Part shown: one piece after another, positions 37,195 through 49,134 of the stretch | Layout: every line of letters begins with the position of its first letter | Numbering within the stretch: the stretch's first letter is position 1 | Program-made: the position numbers and the translations under genes | The notes under the pieces: generated by a model | Seen by the model: the letters and a program-made list of their open reading frames with translations, nothing else | Databases searched by the model: none | What the model was told of the DNA's origin: nothing | Assembly (NCBI RefSeq): GCF_003368535.1 | Contig: NZ_QSLN01000012.1 | Span: forward strand, 1-53,510 | Direction: 5' to 3' | DNA from: Ammonifex thiophilus | Lineage (GTDB): Bacteria > Bacillota > Desulfotomaculia > Desulfotomaculales > Ammonificaceae | Length of the DNA: 53,510 nucleotides

Positions 37195-37219
37195 AGGAAA
37201 TTGTTTCGCTTTGCGGAAT
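37195..37219 (+). promoter_or_regulatory. Candidate sigma-H promoter of hpf
   Basis: AGGAAAT (37195-37201), an 11-base spacer and GCGGAAT (37213-37219) match the sigma-H pattern AGGAwWW-N11-12-RnnGAAT. It lies 34 bases before the hpf start. In Bacillus the hpf gene (yvyD) is also read by sigma-H. A second GGAAATTG and a CCTTTTCAAAAGG dyad follow. Confidence 0.6.
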
Positions 37220-37252
37220 CCTTTTCAAAAGGAAATTGGAGAAAGAGGGTGA

Positions 37253-37789
37253 GTGAAGGTGCGTATCACCGTGAGAGGAAAAAATGTTGAGGTCACCGAA
37301 GCCTTGCGGCAGTATGTGGAGAAGAGGCTAGGGAAGCTCGAGCGTTTCGCCAACCACCTGGGAGAAGCCCAGGTAGTCCTCTCCCTGGAGCGGGAAAACC
37401 ACAAGGTGGAAGTTACCATAAATATGAATGGGATGATCCTCCGGGGGGAGGAGGCCACGCACGACATGTATGCGGCCATCGATCTAGTGGTGGATAAGCT
37501 TGAGCGGCAGATCGAGCGCTACAAGGGCAAGTGGTTGCGGCGCCGGGTGGAAGGGCCGGCTGCCCCTTCCGCTCCCCCCTCGGAGCCTGCCGAAAGGGAG
37601 GAAGAAGAGTTCAAGGTAGTGAAGGTCAAGCGCTTCGCCTGGAAGCCGATGAGTGTTAAAGAGGCCATTTTGCAGATGAACCTTTTGGGGCATAACTTCT
37701 TCGTCTTCACCAACGCCGAAACCGAGCAGGTGAACGTGGTCTACCGTCGCAAGGATGGTAATTACGGTCTCATCGAACCCGAAATTTAG
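37253..37789 (+). CDS. hpf: Ribosome hibernation promoting factor, long form
   Basis: This 178-residue protein dimerises 70S ribosomes into inactive 100S particles in stationary phase. The N-terminal RaiA-like domain (1-100) has MKVRITVRGKNVEVTEALRQ and ATHDMYAAIDLVVDKLERQI. A linker rich in Pro and Glu leads to the C-terminal dimerisation domain (about 123-178) with KRFAWKPMSVKEAILQMNLL and VVYRRKDGNYGLIEP. The start is GTG 37253 (a second GTG is at 37259) after GAAAGAGGG. The long form is typical of Firmicutes. Confidence 0.95.
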   Translation: MKVRITVRGKNVEVTEALRQYVEKRLGKLERFANHLGEAQVVLSLERENHKVEVTINMNGMILRGEEATHDMYAAIDLVVDKLERQIERYKGKWLRRRVEGPAAPSAPPSEPAEREEEEFKVVKVKRFAWKPMSVKEAILQMNLLGHNFFVFTNAETEQVNVVYRRKDGNYGLIEPEI

Positions 37790-37801
37790 CGGAGGCTTAA
37801 G

Positions 37802-38455
37802 ATGGCGGGAAAGTTGCCGGCTTCACAAAAATCTGCATGTGAAGAGTTCTTGCGCCAGATACCAGGGGTGATCTGCGTTCAGGTGCTCCTCACGCCGGCG
37901 GAGGAGGTAGAGGCCATCCACCTGCTGGTGGCTTCCTCGGCCGACCAGTCTGCGGTGCGGGAGGAGGTGCGTAATATGTTAGAGAAATTTTACGGGGTGA
38001 CGGTAGAGCCGGAAAAGATTAATATCAACTCCCTGCCCGTTCCCGAAACCGGAGAAAGTTTACCCTCTTCACCCGAGCGCCGCTTTCTCCTGGCGGGCCT
38101 GCAGGTGAATTTAGAGGGCTACCGCATGGAGGTTCAGGTGAAAATCAAGGAGGGGGAAAAGGTGTTGCTGGGCCGGGCCTCCGGCCCAGCCCACGAGCAT
38201 AGCCGCCGCCGCTTGGTGGCTCAGGCCGCCCTTTCCGCCCTCCAGCAGACTTTGCCTCCGGAATATTCCTTGCTCCTGGGGGACCTTACCACCGTTTCCT
38301 TGGGGGGAAGGCGGGTGGTGCTGGTGGGGGTGATCCTTTCCTCCGCTTGGGGGGAGGAGTTCTTGGTGGGCAGTGCCCTGGAAGAAGGCAAGGAACTCGA
38401 AGGCGTTGTCCGGGCCGTTCTGGATGCGGTCGACCGTCGGCTGGGAGCTTTATAA
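37802..38455 (+). CDS. Conserved protein of unknown function, two-domain
   Basis: I recognise no characterised family in this 217-residue protein. The first domain (about 8-85) has an alpha/beta pattern IPGVICVQVLL....VEAIHLLVAS followed by VREEVRNMLEKFYGVTVEPEKI. The second (about 92-215) has LQVNLEGYRMEVQVKIKEGEKVLLGRASG, RRLVAQAALSALQQ and GVVRAVLDAVDRRLG, a pattern I recall from uncharacterised actinobacterial and clostridial proteins. It lacks a signal peptide and spans. It starts 12 bases after hpf with GGAGG just upstream, and secA follows 80 bases on. A link to ribosome hibernation or export is only positional. Confidence 0.7.
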   Translation: MAGKLPASQKSACEEFLRQIPGVICVQVLLTPAEEVEAIHLLVASSADQSAVREEVRNMLEKFYGVTVEPEKININSLPVPETGESLPSSPERRFLLAGLQVNLEGYRMEVQVKIKEGEKVLLGRASGPAHEHSRRRLVAQAALSALQQTLPPEYSLLLGDLTTVSLGGRRVVLVGVILSSAWGEEFLVGSALEEGKELEGVVRAVLDAVDRRLGAL

Positions 38456-38535
38456 AGCCCTGGTTGAACATGGCCTCGGGAAAGTGCTAGAATGAAAATC
38501 GGTCTTAAGGGCCTAGAGGCCATGGAGGGAAAATT

Positions 38536-41202
<2,667 letters not shown>

Positions 41203-41206
41203 AAGA

Positions 41207-42341
41207 ATGGTCACCGAGCTAGAGAGGGAACTCGAGGTGCTGGCGGAGAGGCTCAAGTACCTCGAGGACTCTCTTTGACCTTGCCCAGAAAGAGAAGCGC
41301 CTGGCTTTTTTGGAAAAAGAGATGGAAGCGCCTGATTTCTGGCGCGATCTTGCCCGGGCCCAGGCGGTGATGCAGGAAGTAGCTTCTCTGCGTCAGTGCC
41401 TCGGCCGCTTCTACCGCCTGCGGGAGGGGTACGAGGAGCTCTCTGTGCTCCTGGAGCTGGCGGCGGAAGAAGGGGACGCTCAAGTTTTGGCGGAGTTAGC
41501 CCAGGACGTAAAAAAGCTGGCCGGTGAAATTGAAGACCTGGAAGTGGAGCTGCTCCTTTCCGGGCCTTACGACGCTTCCAACGCCATTGTTTCCTTGCAC
41601 GCCGGGGCTGGGGGAACCGATGCTCAGGACTGGGTGGCCATGCTCCTGCGCATGTACGCCCGCTGGGCCGAGGCGCACGGCTATCGCATCCGGACCCTGG
41701 ATCTCCTGACCGGCGAGGAGGCAGGGATAAAAAGCGTCACTTTCGAGGTCATAGGTACCAGGGCCTACGGCTACCTCAAGGCGGAAAGAGGGGTACATCG
41801 GCTGATCCGCATCTCCCCCTTTGACGCCAGCGGCCGGCGGCACACCTCTTTCGCCTCGGTGGACGTCCTGCCCGCGGTCAAGGACGACGCGGAAGTGAAG
41901 ATAGCGCCGGAGGAGCTGCGGATCGATACTTTCCGGGCCAGCGGCGCCGGCGGCCAGCACGTGAACAAGACGGAAACGGCGGTGAGGATCACCCACCTGC
42001 CCACGGGGATAACGGTCACCTGCCAGAGCGAGCGTTCGCAGTCGGCCAACAAGGCGGCGGCCATGGAGATTTTGCGCGCCCGCCTTCTAGATCTGAAGAT
42101 GAAGGAGCGGGAAAAGGAGCTGGCGGCCCTGCGGGGAGAAGTTAAGGAGATCGCGTGGGGTAACCAGATCCGCACCTACGTGCTTCACCCTTACACCTTG
42201 GTCAAGGACCACCGTACCGGTGTGGAGCGGCGTGATATCCAGGCGGTGCTCGACGGAGATATCGACGATTTCATCCGGGCCTACTTGAAGATGGAGGCTC
42301 GGAAGCGGGCTGAGGCGGCCAAAGCAGCAGGAATGAGATAG
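41207..42341 (+). CDS. prfB: Peptide chain release factor 2, programmed +1 frameshift
   Basis: RF2 reads UGA and UAA. The gene is in two frames: ATG 41207 gives 23 codons (MVTELERELEVLAERLKYLE...) to an in-frame TGA at 41276-41278, and the main frame continues from GAC at 41277 (DLAQKEKRLAFLEKE) to 42341, for about 377 residues. The shift site CTT-TGA-C is the classic RF2 autoregulatory signal. The protein has the codon-recognition SPF tripeptide (RISPFDASG) and the catalytic GGQ (ASGAGGQHVNKTETAV). Reported as one feature covering both parts. Confidence 0.96.
41264..41279 (+). promoter_or_regulatory. RF2 programmed frameshift site
   Basis: GAGG (41264-41267) upstream acts as the internal Shine-Dalgarno stimulator, followed by the slippery CTT (41273-41275), the UGA stop (41276-41278) and C (41279). 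When RF2 is scarce, the ribosome slips +1 from CUU to UUU and continues with GAC. Confidence 0.9.
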
Positions 42342-42353
42342 CGGGGTTGGGCG

Positions 42354-43217
42354 GTGCGGGATAACTGGAAGGATATCGGCCGGGACATTGTGCTTATCCT
42401 TGCGGGTACGGTGGTCATGGCGCTGGGTCTCGATCTTTTCCTGGTTCCCAACAGGATCGCCGCCGGAGGGGTAAGCGGCTTAGCTACGGTTCTGCACTAT
42501 ACTTTACATCTACCGGTGGGGGCGGTAATGCTGGCTTTAAACGTCCCCATTTTTATTTGGGGGTTTTGGCGCCTCGGCTGGGGAGTGGGCTTCCGCTCCG
42601 TTCTAGGGACCGTGGTTCTCTCTTTGGCAGTGGACTCGCTGGCGCCGGTCGTCTCCGCCCTCACCCACGATACCCTTCTGGCCAGCCTTTATGGTGGAGT
42701 AGTGGTGGGGCTTGGCCTGGCCCTTGTTTACCGGGGCAGGGGCTCTACCGGCGGCACGGCTCTAATGGCCGTTATTCTCCGTAGCTACACCGGGGTCAAC
42801 GTGGGACAACTTCTTTTCCTGGTGGACGGAGCGGTGGTGGCTACGGCGGGGATAGCCTTCCGCTCGGCTGAACTAGCCATGTACGCCCTTTTATCACTCT
42901 TTGTCTCTTCCTGGGTCATCGATCTCATTCAGGAGGGTATAAGCGACGCCAAAGCCTTCCTCATAATTTCGGACAAACATGCTGCCATCGCCCAAGCCGT
43001 GCTCCAGGATCTCGATCGGGGGGTGACCCTATGGGAGGGACGGGGAGGCTATACGGGTAAAGCGCGCACCCTGCTTCTGGCGGTGGTTTCCCGTTCGGAG
43101 GTGCCGCGCCTCAAAGAGACGGTTTACCGGATAGATCCTAGGGCCTTTATCATCCTGGCCGACGTGCACGAGGTGATAGGGGAAGGGTTTAAGGAGCTCG
43201 ACAAGAAAATCTATTGA
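42354..43217 (+). CDS. YitT family membrane protein
   Basis: This 287-residue protein has five to six membrane spans (about 10-175; [21 protein letters not shown] is typical) and a cytosolic C-terminal DUF2179 domain (about 200-287, [36 protein letters not shown] and [19 protein letters not shown]). The transported substrate is unknown for the family. The GTG start lies 12 bases after prfB, so cotranscription is likely. Confidence 0.88.
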   Translation: MRDNWKDIGRDIVLILAGTVVMALGLDLFLVPNRIAAGGVSGLATVLHYTLHLPVGAVMLALNVPIFIWGFWRLGWGVGFRSVLGTVVLSLAVDSLAPVVSALTHDTLLASLYGGVVVGLGLALVYRGRGSTGGTALMAVILRSYTGVNVGQLLFLVDGAVVATAGIAFRSAELAMYALLSLFVSSWVIDLIQEGISDAKAFLIISDKHAAIAQAVLQDLDRGVTLWEGRGGYTGKARTLLLAVVSRSEVPRLKETVYRIDPRAFIILADVHEVIGEGFKELDKKIY

Positions 43218-43234
43218 AAGGGGAAGGGAAGGCG

Positions 43235-44056
43235 ATGAATCGGGAGGAATTGATTGAGCAACTGAAGGCGAAGGCCAAAGAGATAAGGCGGCACATCATA
43301 AGGATGACGGCGGCAGCAGGATCGGGTCACCCGGGGGGCTCCCTTTCGGCCACCGACATAGTGACCGCTCTTTACTTCGCCGTTTTGCGGCTCAACCCTA
43401 GCAACCCCAGCGATCCCGATCGCGACCGCTTTATCCTTTCCAAGGGGCACGCCGCCCCCTTACTTTACGCGGCTTTGGCCGAGCGCGGTTTCTTCCCGCT
43501 GGCGGAGCTTTTAACCTTGCGCAAGCTGGGGAGCCGGCTTCAGGGGCATCCCGACATGCGCAAGTTGCCAGGAGTGGAGATGTCCACCGGTTCTCTAGGC
43601 CAGGGCCTGTCGGTGGGAGTGGGCATGGCTCTGGCCGCTCGTCTTGACAACAGGAGCTACCGGGTCTACGTCCTCTTGGGGGACGGAGAGTGCCAGGAGG
43701 GGCAGGTCTGGGAAGCGGCCATGGCGGCGGCCCACTACCGGCTGGACAACCTCATCGCTTTCTTGGACTACAACGGGCTACAGATAGACGGGCCGGTGGC
43801 GGAGGTAATGAACCTCGAGCCCTTGGCGGAGAAGTGGCGGGCCTTTGGTTGGCACGTGCAGGAGATAAATGGGCACGACTTCGGTGAGATTCTGGACGCG
43901 GTGGCCAGAGCTCAGGAGGTCAAAGGCAAGCCGAGCATGATCATCGCCCGGACGGTCAAAGGCAAGGGAGTTTCCTTCATGGAAAATCAGGTAGATTGGC
44001 ACGGGGTAGCTCCCAAACCGGAGCAGGCGGAAGTAGCCTTGGCCGAGCTGGAATAA
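43235..44056 (+). CDS. Transketolase, N-terminal (TPP-binding) subunit
   Basis: About 273 residues of the split transketolase that exchanges two-carbon ketol units in the pentose phosphate pathway. It has [25 protein letters not shown] with the catalytic His, [35 protein letters not shown], and the thiamine diphosphate motif [18 protein letters not shown]...FLDYNG. ATG 43235 has AAGGGGAAGGGAAGG upstream; a TTG at 43214 is an alternative. The partner subunit starts 12 bases downstream. Confidence 0.94.
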   Translation: MNREELIEQLKAKAKEIRRHIIRMTAAAGSGHPGGSLSATDIVTALYFAVLRLNPSNPSDPDRDRFILSKGHAAPLLYAALAERGFFPLAELLTLRKLGSRLQGHPDMRKLPGVEMSTGSLGQGLSVGVGMALAARLDNRSYRVYVLLGDGECQEGQVWEAAMAAAHYRLDNLIAFLDYNGLQIDGPVAEVMNLEPLAEKWRAFGWHVQEINGHDFGEILDAVARAQEVKGKPSMIIARTVKGKGVSFMENQVDWHGVAPKPEQAEVALAELE

Positions 44057-44068
44057 GGAGGAGGAAGC

Positions 44069-45025
44069 GTGGCGGAAAAGATCGCGACGCGGGATGCTTA
44101 TGGCAAAGCACTGGTGGAACTGGGCGAGGAGCGGCCGGAGATAGTGGTTCTGGATGCCGATCTGGCCAAGTCGACCAAAACCATCCTCTTTAAAAAGCGT
44201 TTCCCTGAGCGCTTCTTCGACTTCGGGGTGGCGGAGCAGAACATGTTCGGCGTGGCTGCGGGCCTGGCGGCGGCCGGCAAGATACCTTTTTGTTCCACCT
44301 TTGCCGTTTTTGCGGCAGGGCGGGCTTTTGATCAGATAAGGCAGAGTATCGCCTACCCTCGGCTCAACGTCAAAATCGGTGCCAGCCACGCCGGGATAAC
44401 GGTAGGAGAAGACGGGGCTTCCCACCAGGCCATAGAGGATTTGGCCTTAATGCGGGCCTTGCCGGGGATGACCGTCTTCGTTCCCGCTGACGCGGTGGAG
44501 ACCTTTGGTGCTGTCCGAGCGGCTTTGGAGATCGACGGGCCTGTTTACATCCGCCTGGGAAGGGCTCCCGTGCCCGTAATTCACGCCCCGGACTTTGTCT
44601 TCCGGCCCGGAGAGGCCGTGTGCCTGCGCGAAGGAAAAGATGCCACCATAATAGCCACGGGCATTATGGTAGCCCAGGCCTTGGAGGCGGCGCAGGCTTT
44701 GGCCGCTGAGGGAATAGAGGTGCGGGTGCTCGACATGCACACGCTCAAGCCCCTCGACGTTGCCGCGGTGGTCCGGGCGGCCCTGGAAACGAAGGCGGTG
44801 GTCACGGCGGAGGAGCACAGCATTATCGGGGGCCTGGGCAGTGCGGTAGCAGAGATCCTGGGCGAAGAGTGCCCCGTCCCCTTAAAGCGGGTGGGCATAA
44901 GGGATGTTTTCGGCGAGTCGGGTAAGCCGGAGGAGTTACTAGAAAAATATGGTCTAACCCCCACCCATCTGGCAGAAGCGGTTAAGGAGGTCCTTGAGCG
45001 CAAGAAGAGCTTCTCCCCCTTCTAG
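44069..45025 (+). CDS. Transketolase, C-terminal (pyrimidine-binding) subunit
   Basis: This 318-residue partner carries the PYR domain and the C-terminal Rossmann domain: VVLDADLAKSTKT, FDFGVAEQNMFGVAAGLAAAG (with the Glu that activates thiamine diphosphate), ASHAGITVGEDGASHQAIEDLALMRALPGMTVFVPAD, and MHTLKPLDVAAVVRAALETKAVVTAEEH. Splitting of transketolase into two chains is usual in anaerobic Firmicutes and archaea. GGAGGAGG-like AAGGAGGAGG precedes the GTG. Confidence 0.94.
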   Translation: MAEKIATRDAYGKALVELGEERPEIVVLDADLAKSTKTILFKKRFPERFFDFGVAEQNMFGVAAGLAAAGKIPFCSTFAVFAAGRAFDQIRQSIAYPRLNVKIGASHAGITVGEDGASHQAIEDLALMRALPGMTVFVPADAVETFGAVRAALEIDGPVYIRLGRAPVPVIHAPDFVFRPGEAVCLREGKDATIIATGIMVAQALEAAQALAAEGIEVRVLDMHTLKPLDVAAVVRAALETKAVVTAEEHSIIGGLGSAVAEILGEECPVPLKRVGIRDVFGESGKPEELLEKYGLTPTHLAEAVKEVLERKKSFSPF

Positions 45026-45056
45026 CCCCTTTAACTTTCGATGAAATGTATATTTG

Positions 45057-45070
45057 TTTACGACCGTAAA
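45057..45070 (+). promoter_or_regulatory. Dyad before ftsE
   Basis: TTTACG-AC-CGTAAA is a perfect 6-2-6 inverted repeat directly after TATATT (45049-45054), a possible -10 box. It could be an operator near the transcription start. The evidence is only its symmetry and position. Confidence 0.35.
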
Positions 45071-45089
45071 GAAAGGAGTCGCCTTCCCG

Positions 45090-45824
45090 ATGTCGAATAA
45101 AGAGAAAAACCCCCGCGCCCGGGAGGTGGTTCCTTTGATAAAATTTTGCAATGTTACCAAGATTTATCCTAACGGGGTACGGGCTCTGGTCGACGTGAGT
45201 TTCAGCATAGAGCGGGGGGAATTCGTCTTCGTTGTGGGTCCGAGCGGTGCGGGCAAAACCACCCTCACCAAGCTCATTTGCCGGGAGGAGTTGCCCACGC
45301 GCGGGCAGGTGCTGGTGAACGGAAGGAACGTGGCGCGCTTGCGCCCGAGTGAGGTAGCCAACCTGCGCCGGCGTATCGGCATGGTCTTTCAGGATTTTCG
45401 CCTCTTGCCCCGTAAGACAGTCTTTGAAAATGTGGCCCTGGCGCTAGAGATAGCCGGAGCTTCGTGGCGGGAAATCCGCAAACGGGTGCCGGAGGTTTTG
45501 GCCAGAGTGGGATTGGCCGACAAAGCCCGCTGCTTTCCCCACCAACTCTCCGGCGGTGAACAGCAGCGGGTGGCCATAGCGCGAGCCTTGGTTAACCGCC
45601 CCTTCCTTCTCATGGCTGACGAGCCTACGGGGAACCTAGATCCCCAGACCTCCTGGGACTTACTTCAGCTTCTTCTTAAAATTAATGAGGAAGGAACTAC
45701 TGTGCTCATGGTGACCCACGCCTGGGACCTGGTAAACGCCGTGGGCAAGCGAGTGATAAGCCTACAGGAGGGACGCCTGACCGAGGAACTTCCGGCCTGG
45801 GGGAATTACCGTTATGGCACTTAG
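45090..45824 (+). CDS. ftsE: Cell division ATP-binding protein FtsE
   Basis: About 244 residues. This ABC ATPase pairs with FtsX to control peptidoglycan hydrolases at division sites. The usual motifs are Walker [10 protein letters not shown], the Q-loop VFQDFRLLP, signature LSGGEQQR, Walker B FLLMADEP and the switch His in VTHAWD. The N-terminus is about 16 residues longer than typical FtsE. ATG 45090 follows GAAAGGAG at 12 bases. The 3' end overlaps ftsX by 11 bases. Confidence 0.95.
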   Translation: MSNKEKNPRAREVVPLIKFCNVTKIYPNGVRALVDVSFSIERGEFVFVVGPSGAGKTTLTKLICREELPTRGQVLVNGRNVARLRPSEVANLRRRIGMVFQDFRLLPRKTVFENVALALEIAGASWREIRKRVPEVLARVGLADKARCFPHQLSGGEQQRVAIARALVNRPFLLMADEPTGNLDPQTSWDLLQLLLKINEEGTTVLMVTHAWDLVNAVGKRVISLQEGRLTEELPAWGNYRYGT

Positions 45825-46704
45825 GTTCTTCTGGCGCTGGGTTAAAGAGGCGATCGTCAACCTGGTGCGCAACCTTTGGCTGGCCACCTCTGCCGTGGGC
45901 ATGATAGCGGTGGCGGTTTTCCTTCTGGGTTTCATCGTTCTTCTGGCCCTCAATGCTGCTCACTTCGCACGCACGGTGGAAAAAGGTTTGGAAATTGCCG
46001 TCTTTCTTAAAGACGGGCTCAAGTCAGCCGAGCGCGAGGAACTGGCCCGGAAGTTGGCTCAGATAGAAGGCGTGGCTAAAGTGGAATTCGTCTCGCGCCA
46101 GGAGGCTCTGGAGAAGCTGCGCCGGGAGCTGGGGGAGAACAGCGACCTTTTGCGGGGTCTGGACAAGAACAACCCTCTGCCCGACTCCTTTCGCCTGTTC
46201 CCCAAGCAGCCTCAGCTCGTGCCCCTCATAGCCAAAGAGGCAGCCGCCCTGCCGGGAGTAGAAAAAGTTCGTTACGGCGAAGGGGTGGTGGAGAAGCTGT
46301 TGCGCGTCACCAACTGGATACGCTGGGCGGCGGCGGGTTTGGTGCTGCTCTTTGCGGTAGCGGCCGTTTTTCTCACTGTGACCACCATCCGTCTCTCCAT
46401 CCTCAGCCGGGGCGAGGAGATAAGTATCATGAAGCTCTTGGGGGCCACCAACTGGTTTGTGCGTGGCCCCTTCGTGTGCGAAGGGTTGCTCATAGGCTTT
46501 TTGGGCGCCGGCCTAGCCACCGGTTTCCTGGCTTGGGGCTACTGGTCCCTGCTCTGGCACCTGGAGGAGACAACCTTGTTCTTTTTCCGCCCGGTAAGCG
46601 AAGCCAGAACCTTGATCACCTTGTATCTTTCCCTGCTTTTTAGCGGGGTTTTGTTGGGAGGGATTTCCTCGTTTATCTCTGTACGCCGCTTCTTGGCGGT
46701 TTGA
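45814..46704 (+). CDS. ftsX: Cell division protein FtsX
   Basis: This 296-residue membrane protein has the FtsX order: a cytosolic N-terminus, first span (about 20-48, LATSAVGMIAVAVFLLGFIVLLAL), an extracellular domain (about 50-165) and three further spans in an FtsX/MacB-type domain with SILSRGEEISIMKLLGATNWFVRGPFVCEG. The extracellular domain usually contacts a coiled-coil hydrolase regulator, here very probably the next gene's product. Confidence 0.95.
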   Translation: MALRFFWRWVKEAIVNLVRNLWLATSAVGMIAVAVFLLGFIVLLALNAAHFARTVEKGLEIAVFLKDGLKSAEREELARKLAQIEGVAKVEFVSRQEALEKLRRELGENSDLLRGLDKNNPLPDSFRLFPKQPQLVPLIAKEAAALPGVEKVRYGEGVVEKLLRVTNWIRWAAAGLVLLFAVAAVFLTVTTIRLSILSRGEEISIMKLLGATNWFVRGPFVCEGLLIGFLGAGLATGFLAWGYWSLLWHLEETTLFFFRPVSEARTLITLYLSLLFSGVLLGGISSFISVRRFLAV

Positions 46705-46716
46705 AGGGGGGAGAGC

Positions 46717-47835
46717 GTGCGCCGTCTCGTCGCCTTCGCACTTCTGGTGACTTTGAGTTTAACTACCTTTTTCTGGTCCACCGCCTGGGGAGAGAGCTTG
46801 ACCGATCACCTGCAGCAGACCCGCAACAAGATTCAGGAGAAGCGCCGGGAAGCCAATGCTACCAAGATGACCATAGAAAGCCTCAGCGCCCAGCTTTCCT
46901 CCCTCAACGCTTCCATCGAGGCCAAAGAGAGAGAGCGGCAGGCGCTAGAGAAAGAACTCCAGCAGGTGGAAGAGGAGCTCAAAAGGGCGGAGGAGCAGGT
47001 CAGGCTTGCCGAGGCGCGCTTGCGGGAAGCAGAAGAGGTTTTTAACATGCGGCTGCGCAGCCTCTACGAAGAGGGACAGGTAAGCTACCTGGAAGTGCTC
47101 TTGGGGGCCAACAGCTTCAGCGATTTCATCACCCGGCTGGAGCTGCTGCGCCATGTTCTGGCCTTTGATGCCGCGCTGGTTAAAGAAATTAAGGCCCAGC
47201 GTGCGGAGCTTGAGGCCTATAAAGCCAGGGTGCAGGCTCAGCACCAGCGCCTGCTGACCTTGCGTAATCAGCAAGAAGCGGTTATAAGGACGCTGGCTGC
47301 CCGGCAAGAGGAAAAAAAGGCTCTGCTGGCTCAGGCCCAGAGCGAGCTCAGCAGGCTCCAGGCGGAGCTTGACGCTCTGGAGGCGCAGGAAAGGGAGATT
47401 CTCCGTCAGATCGCCCTGACAAGAGCTCATCGGACGAGCCGGGCCGAAGGGGCCCTGCTCTGGCCGGTTCCCGGCTACTATTCCATATCTTCCGGCTTCG
47501 GCTACCGCCGTCATCCCATACTGGGCGATATCCGCTTCCACTCCGGCATCGACATTCCCGCTCCTACCGGGGCGCCGGTGGTGGCCGCTCAGGACGGAAC
47601 GGTCATCTATGTGGGCACTCTCCGGGGCTATGGGCTGGTGGTGATGATCGATCACGGCGGAGGACTTGCTACCCTCTACGCTCACCTCTCGGCCGCGGCG
47701 GTAAGCGAAGGGCAGGAAGTGAAGAAGGGCCAGCGCATAGGCTCGGTGGGGGCTACCGGTTTGGCTACCGGCCCGCACCTCCATTTTGAGGTGAGAGTGA
47801 ACGGCGTTCCGCAGGATCCCACCGGCTACGTATAA
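46717..47835 (+). CDS. EnvC-like coiled-coil M23 metallopeptidase
   Basis: This 372-residue exported protein has a signal peptide (about 1-25), a long coiled coil (about 27-238, rich in E, Q, L, A) and a C-terminal LytM/M23 domain (about 245-370). The zinc ligands are intact: His275 and Asp279 in FHSGIDI, His323 in LYAHLS, and His354/His356 in GPHLHFEV. Unlike E. coli EnvC, it should therefore be catalytically active. The start GTG is 12 bases after ftsX, and FtsEX-controlled wall cleavage is the natural inference. Confidence 0.93.
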   Translation: MRRLVAFALLVTLSLTTFFWSTAWGESLTDHLQQTRNKIQEKRREANATKMTIESLSAQLSSLNASIEAKERERQALEKELQQVEEELKRAEEQVRLAEARLREAEEVFNMRLRSLYEEGQVSYLEVLLGANSFSDFITRLELLRHVLAFDAALVKEIKAQRAELEAYKARVQAQHQRLLTLRNQQEAVIRTLAARQEEKKALLAQAQSELSRLQAELDALEAQEREILRQIALTRAHRTSRAEGALLWPVPGYYSISSGFGYRRHPILGDIRFHSGIDIPAPTGAPVVAAQDGTVIYVGTLRGYGLVVMIDHGGGLATLYAHLSAAAVSEGQEVKKGQRIGSVGATGLATGPHLHFEVRVNGVPQDPTGYV

Positions 47836-47849
47836 TTTTAGAAAGTAGC

Positions 47850-47895
47850 ACTCGCTCCACAAGCTCTTAAAAGCAGAGGGAGCGAGTATTTTATT
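47850..47895 (+). terminator. Intrinsic terminator after the M23 gene
   Basis: ACTCGCTCC (47850-47858) pairs with GGAGCGAGT (47879-47887), followed by ATTTTATTTT. It ends the ftsE-ftsX-M23 unit. Confidence 0.85.
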
Positions 47896-47931
47896 TTGAA
47901 AATGCAGAGATGGTAACGGGGTAGGAGGTTT

Positions 47932-49119
47932 TTGGCGAAAGTGTATAACTCGAACAAACGCTGGTTTTTGAGCGTTATCCTGGCGTTGATCTTCTTCCTC
48001 CTGGGTCTGGGAGTAGGGCTTTACCTGGGTTTGGGAGCCCGCAGGAGCGGGGAACTGGCCAACCTTCTGGAAGTCATGCGTCTTATCCGCCAAAACTATG
48101 TGGAAGAGGTCAGCTGGTCGCGGCTCATAGAGGGGGCGATAAAGGGGGCGGTGGGGTCTTTGCACGACCCTTACTCGGCCTACCTCGATCCTTCTACCTT
48201 CGCCCAGCTGCGCGAGCAGATAAGGGGAAGTTTCGGTGGGGTGGGCCTGGTGGTGGGGCTCAAGGATCAGCAGCTCACCGTCCTGCGCACTTTCCCCAAT
48301 ACCCCGGCAGGCAGGGCGGGGATAGAGCCGGGGGATGTTATTACTTCTATAAATGGGCGGCAGACCAAGGGGATAGACTTGGAAACGGCGGTGGGCTTGA
48401 TAAGAGGGCCGGTGGGAACCGAGGTTACCTTAACCCTCTACCGCCCGCAAAAGGGCTCCTTTGAACTCACTCTCCGGCGGGAGGAAATCGCTGTGCCCAC
48501 TGTGGAGGCGAAAATGTTAGCCGACAAAGTGGGCTATGTGGCCATAAGCCAGTTCACGGAGCGCACGCCGGAGGAGCTGGCCCAGGCGCTGAAAGAGCTT
48601 CAGGAAAAGGGTGCAGCGGGACTCATCCTGGATCTGCGCAACAACCCTGGCGGGGAACTCGAGGCGGCGGTGAAGGTGGCGGAGTTCTTCGTGCCGGCGG
48701 GTCCGGTGGTTTATATCGACTACCGCAATCGGGAAACCAGTGTCTACCGGGCCAGCGGGCGCCGCATAGACCTCCCCTTGGTGGTGCTGGTTAACGGTAA
48801 CAGCGCCAGTGCGGCGGAGATCGTGGCGGCGGCCATAAAAGAAACCCGTTCCGGAGTCTTGGTGGGTACGCGAACCTTCGGTAAGGGGGTGGTGCAGACC
48901 GTTTATCCCCTGCGCAACGGTGCCGGGCTCAAGCTTACCACGGCCCGCTATCTAACGCCGCTTAAACACGATATCAATAAAATCGGGGTGGAACCTGATG
49001 TTAAAGTGGAGCAGCCGTCGGACGCTTCCACCGACCTGCAGCTCTCCAAGGCGCAGGAAATACTCCTCCAAAAAATCTCTCAGACTGCCGGGCGAAAGCT
49101 CGGACTAAAGGCCAGCTAA
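47932..49119 (+). CDS. Carboxyl-terminal processing protease (S41 family)
   Basis: This 395-residue serine protease has an N-terminal signal anchor (about 12-35), the tail-binding domain with DPYSAYLDP, a PDZ domain (about 100-185, GIEPGDVITSING) and the S41 core with LDLRNNPGGELEAAVKVA. The catalytic dyad is Ser293 in NSASAAEI and Lys318 in FGKGVVQ, 25 residues apart as in Bacillus CtpB. It starts at TTG 47932 after TAGGAGG. CtpA-like proteases often sit beside ftsEX and M23 genes. Confidence 0.95.
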   Translation: MAKVYNSNKRWFLSVILALIFFLLGLGVGLYLGLGARRSGELANLLEVMRLIRQNYVEEVSWSRLIEGAIKGAVGSLHDPYSAYLDPSTFAQLREQIRGSFGGVGLVVGLKDQQLTVLRTFPNTPAGRAGIEPGDVITSINGRQTKGIDLETAVGLIRGPVGTEVTLTLYRPQKGSFELTLRREEIAVPTVEAKMLADKVGYVAISQFTERTPEELAQALKELQEKGAAGLILDLRNNPGGELEAAVKVAEFFVPAGPVVYIDYRNRETSVYRASGRRIDLPLVVLVNGNSASAAEIVAAAIKETRSGVLVGTRTFGKGVVQTVYPLRNGAGLKLTTARYLTPLKHDINKIGVEPDVKVEQPSDASTDLQLSKAQEILLQKISQTAGRKLGLKAS

Positions 49120-49134
49120 AAGAAGGTAAGGAGC

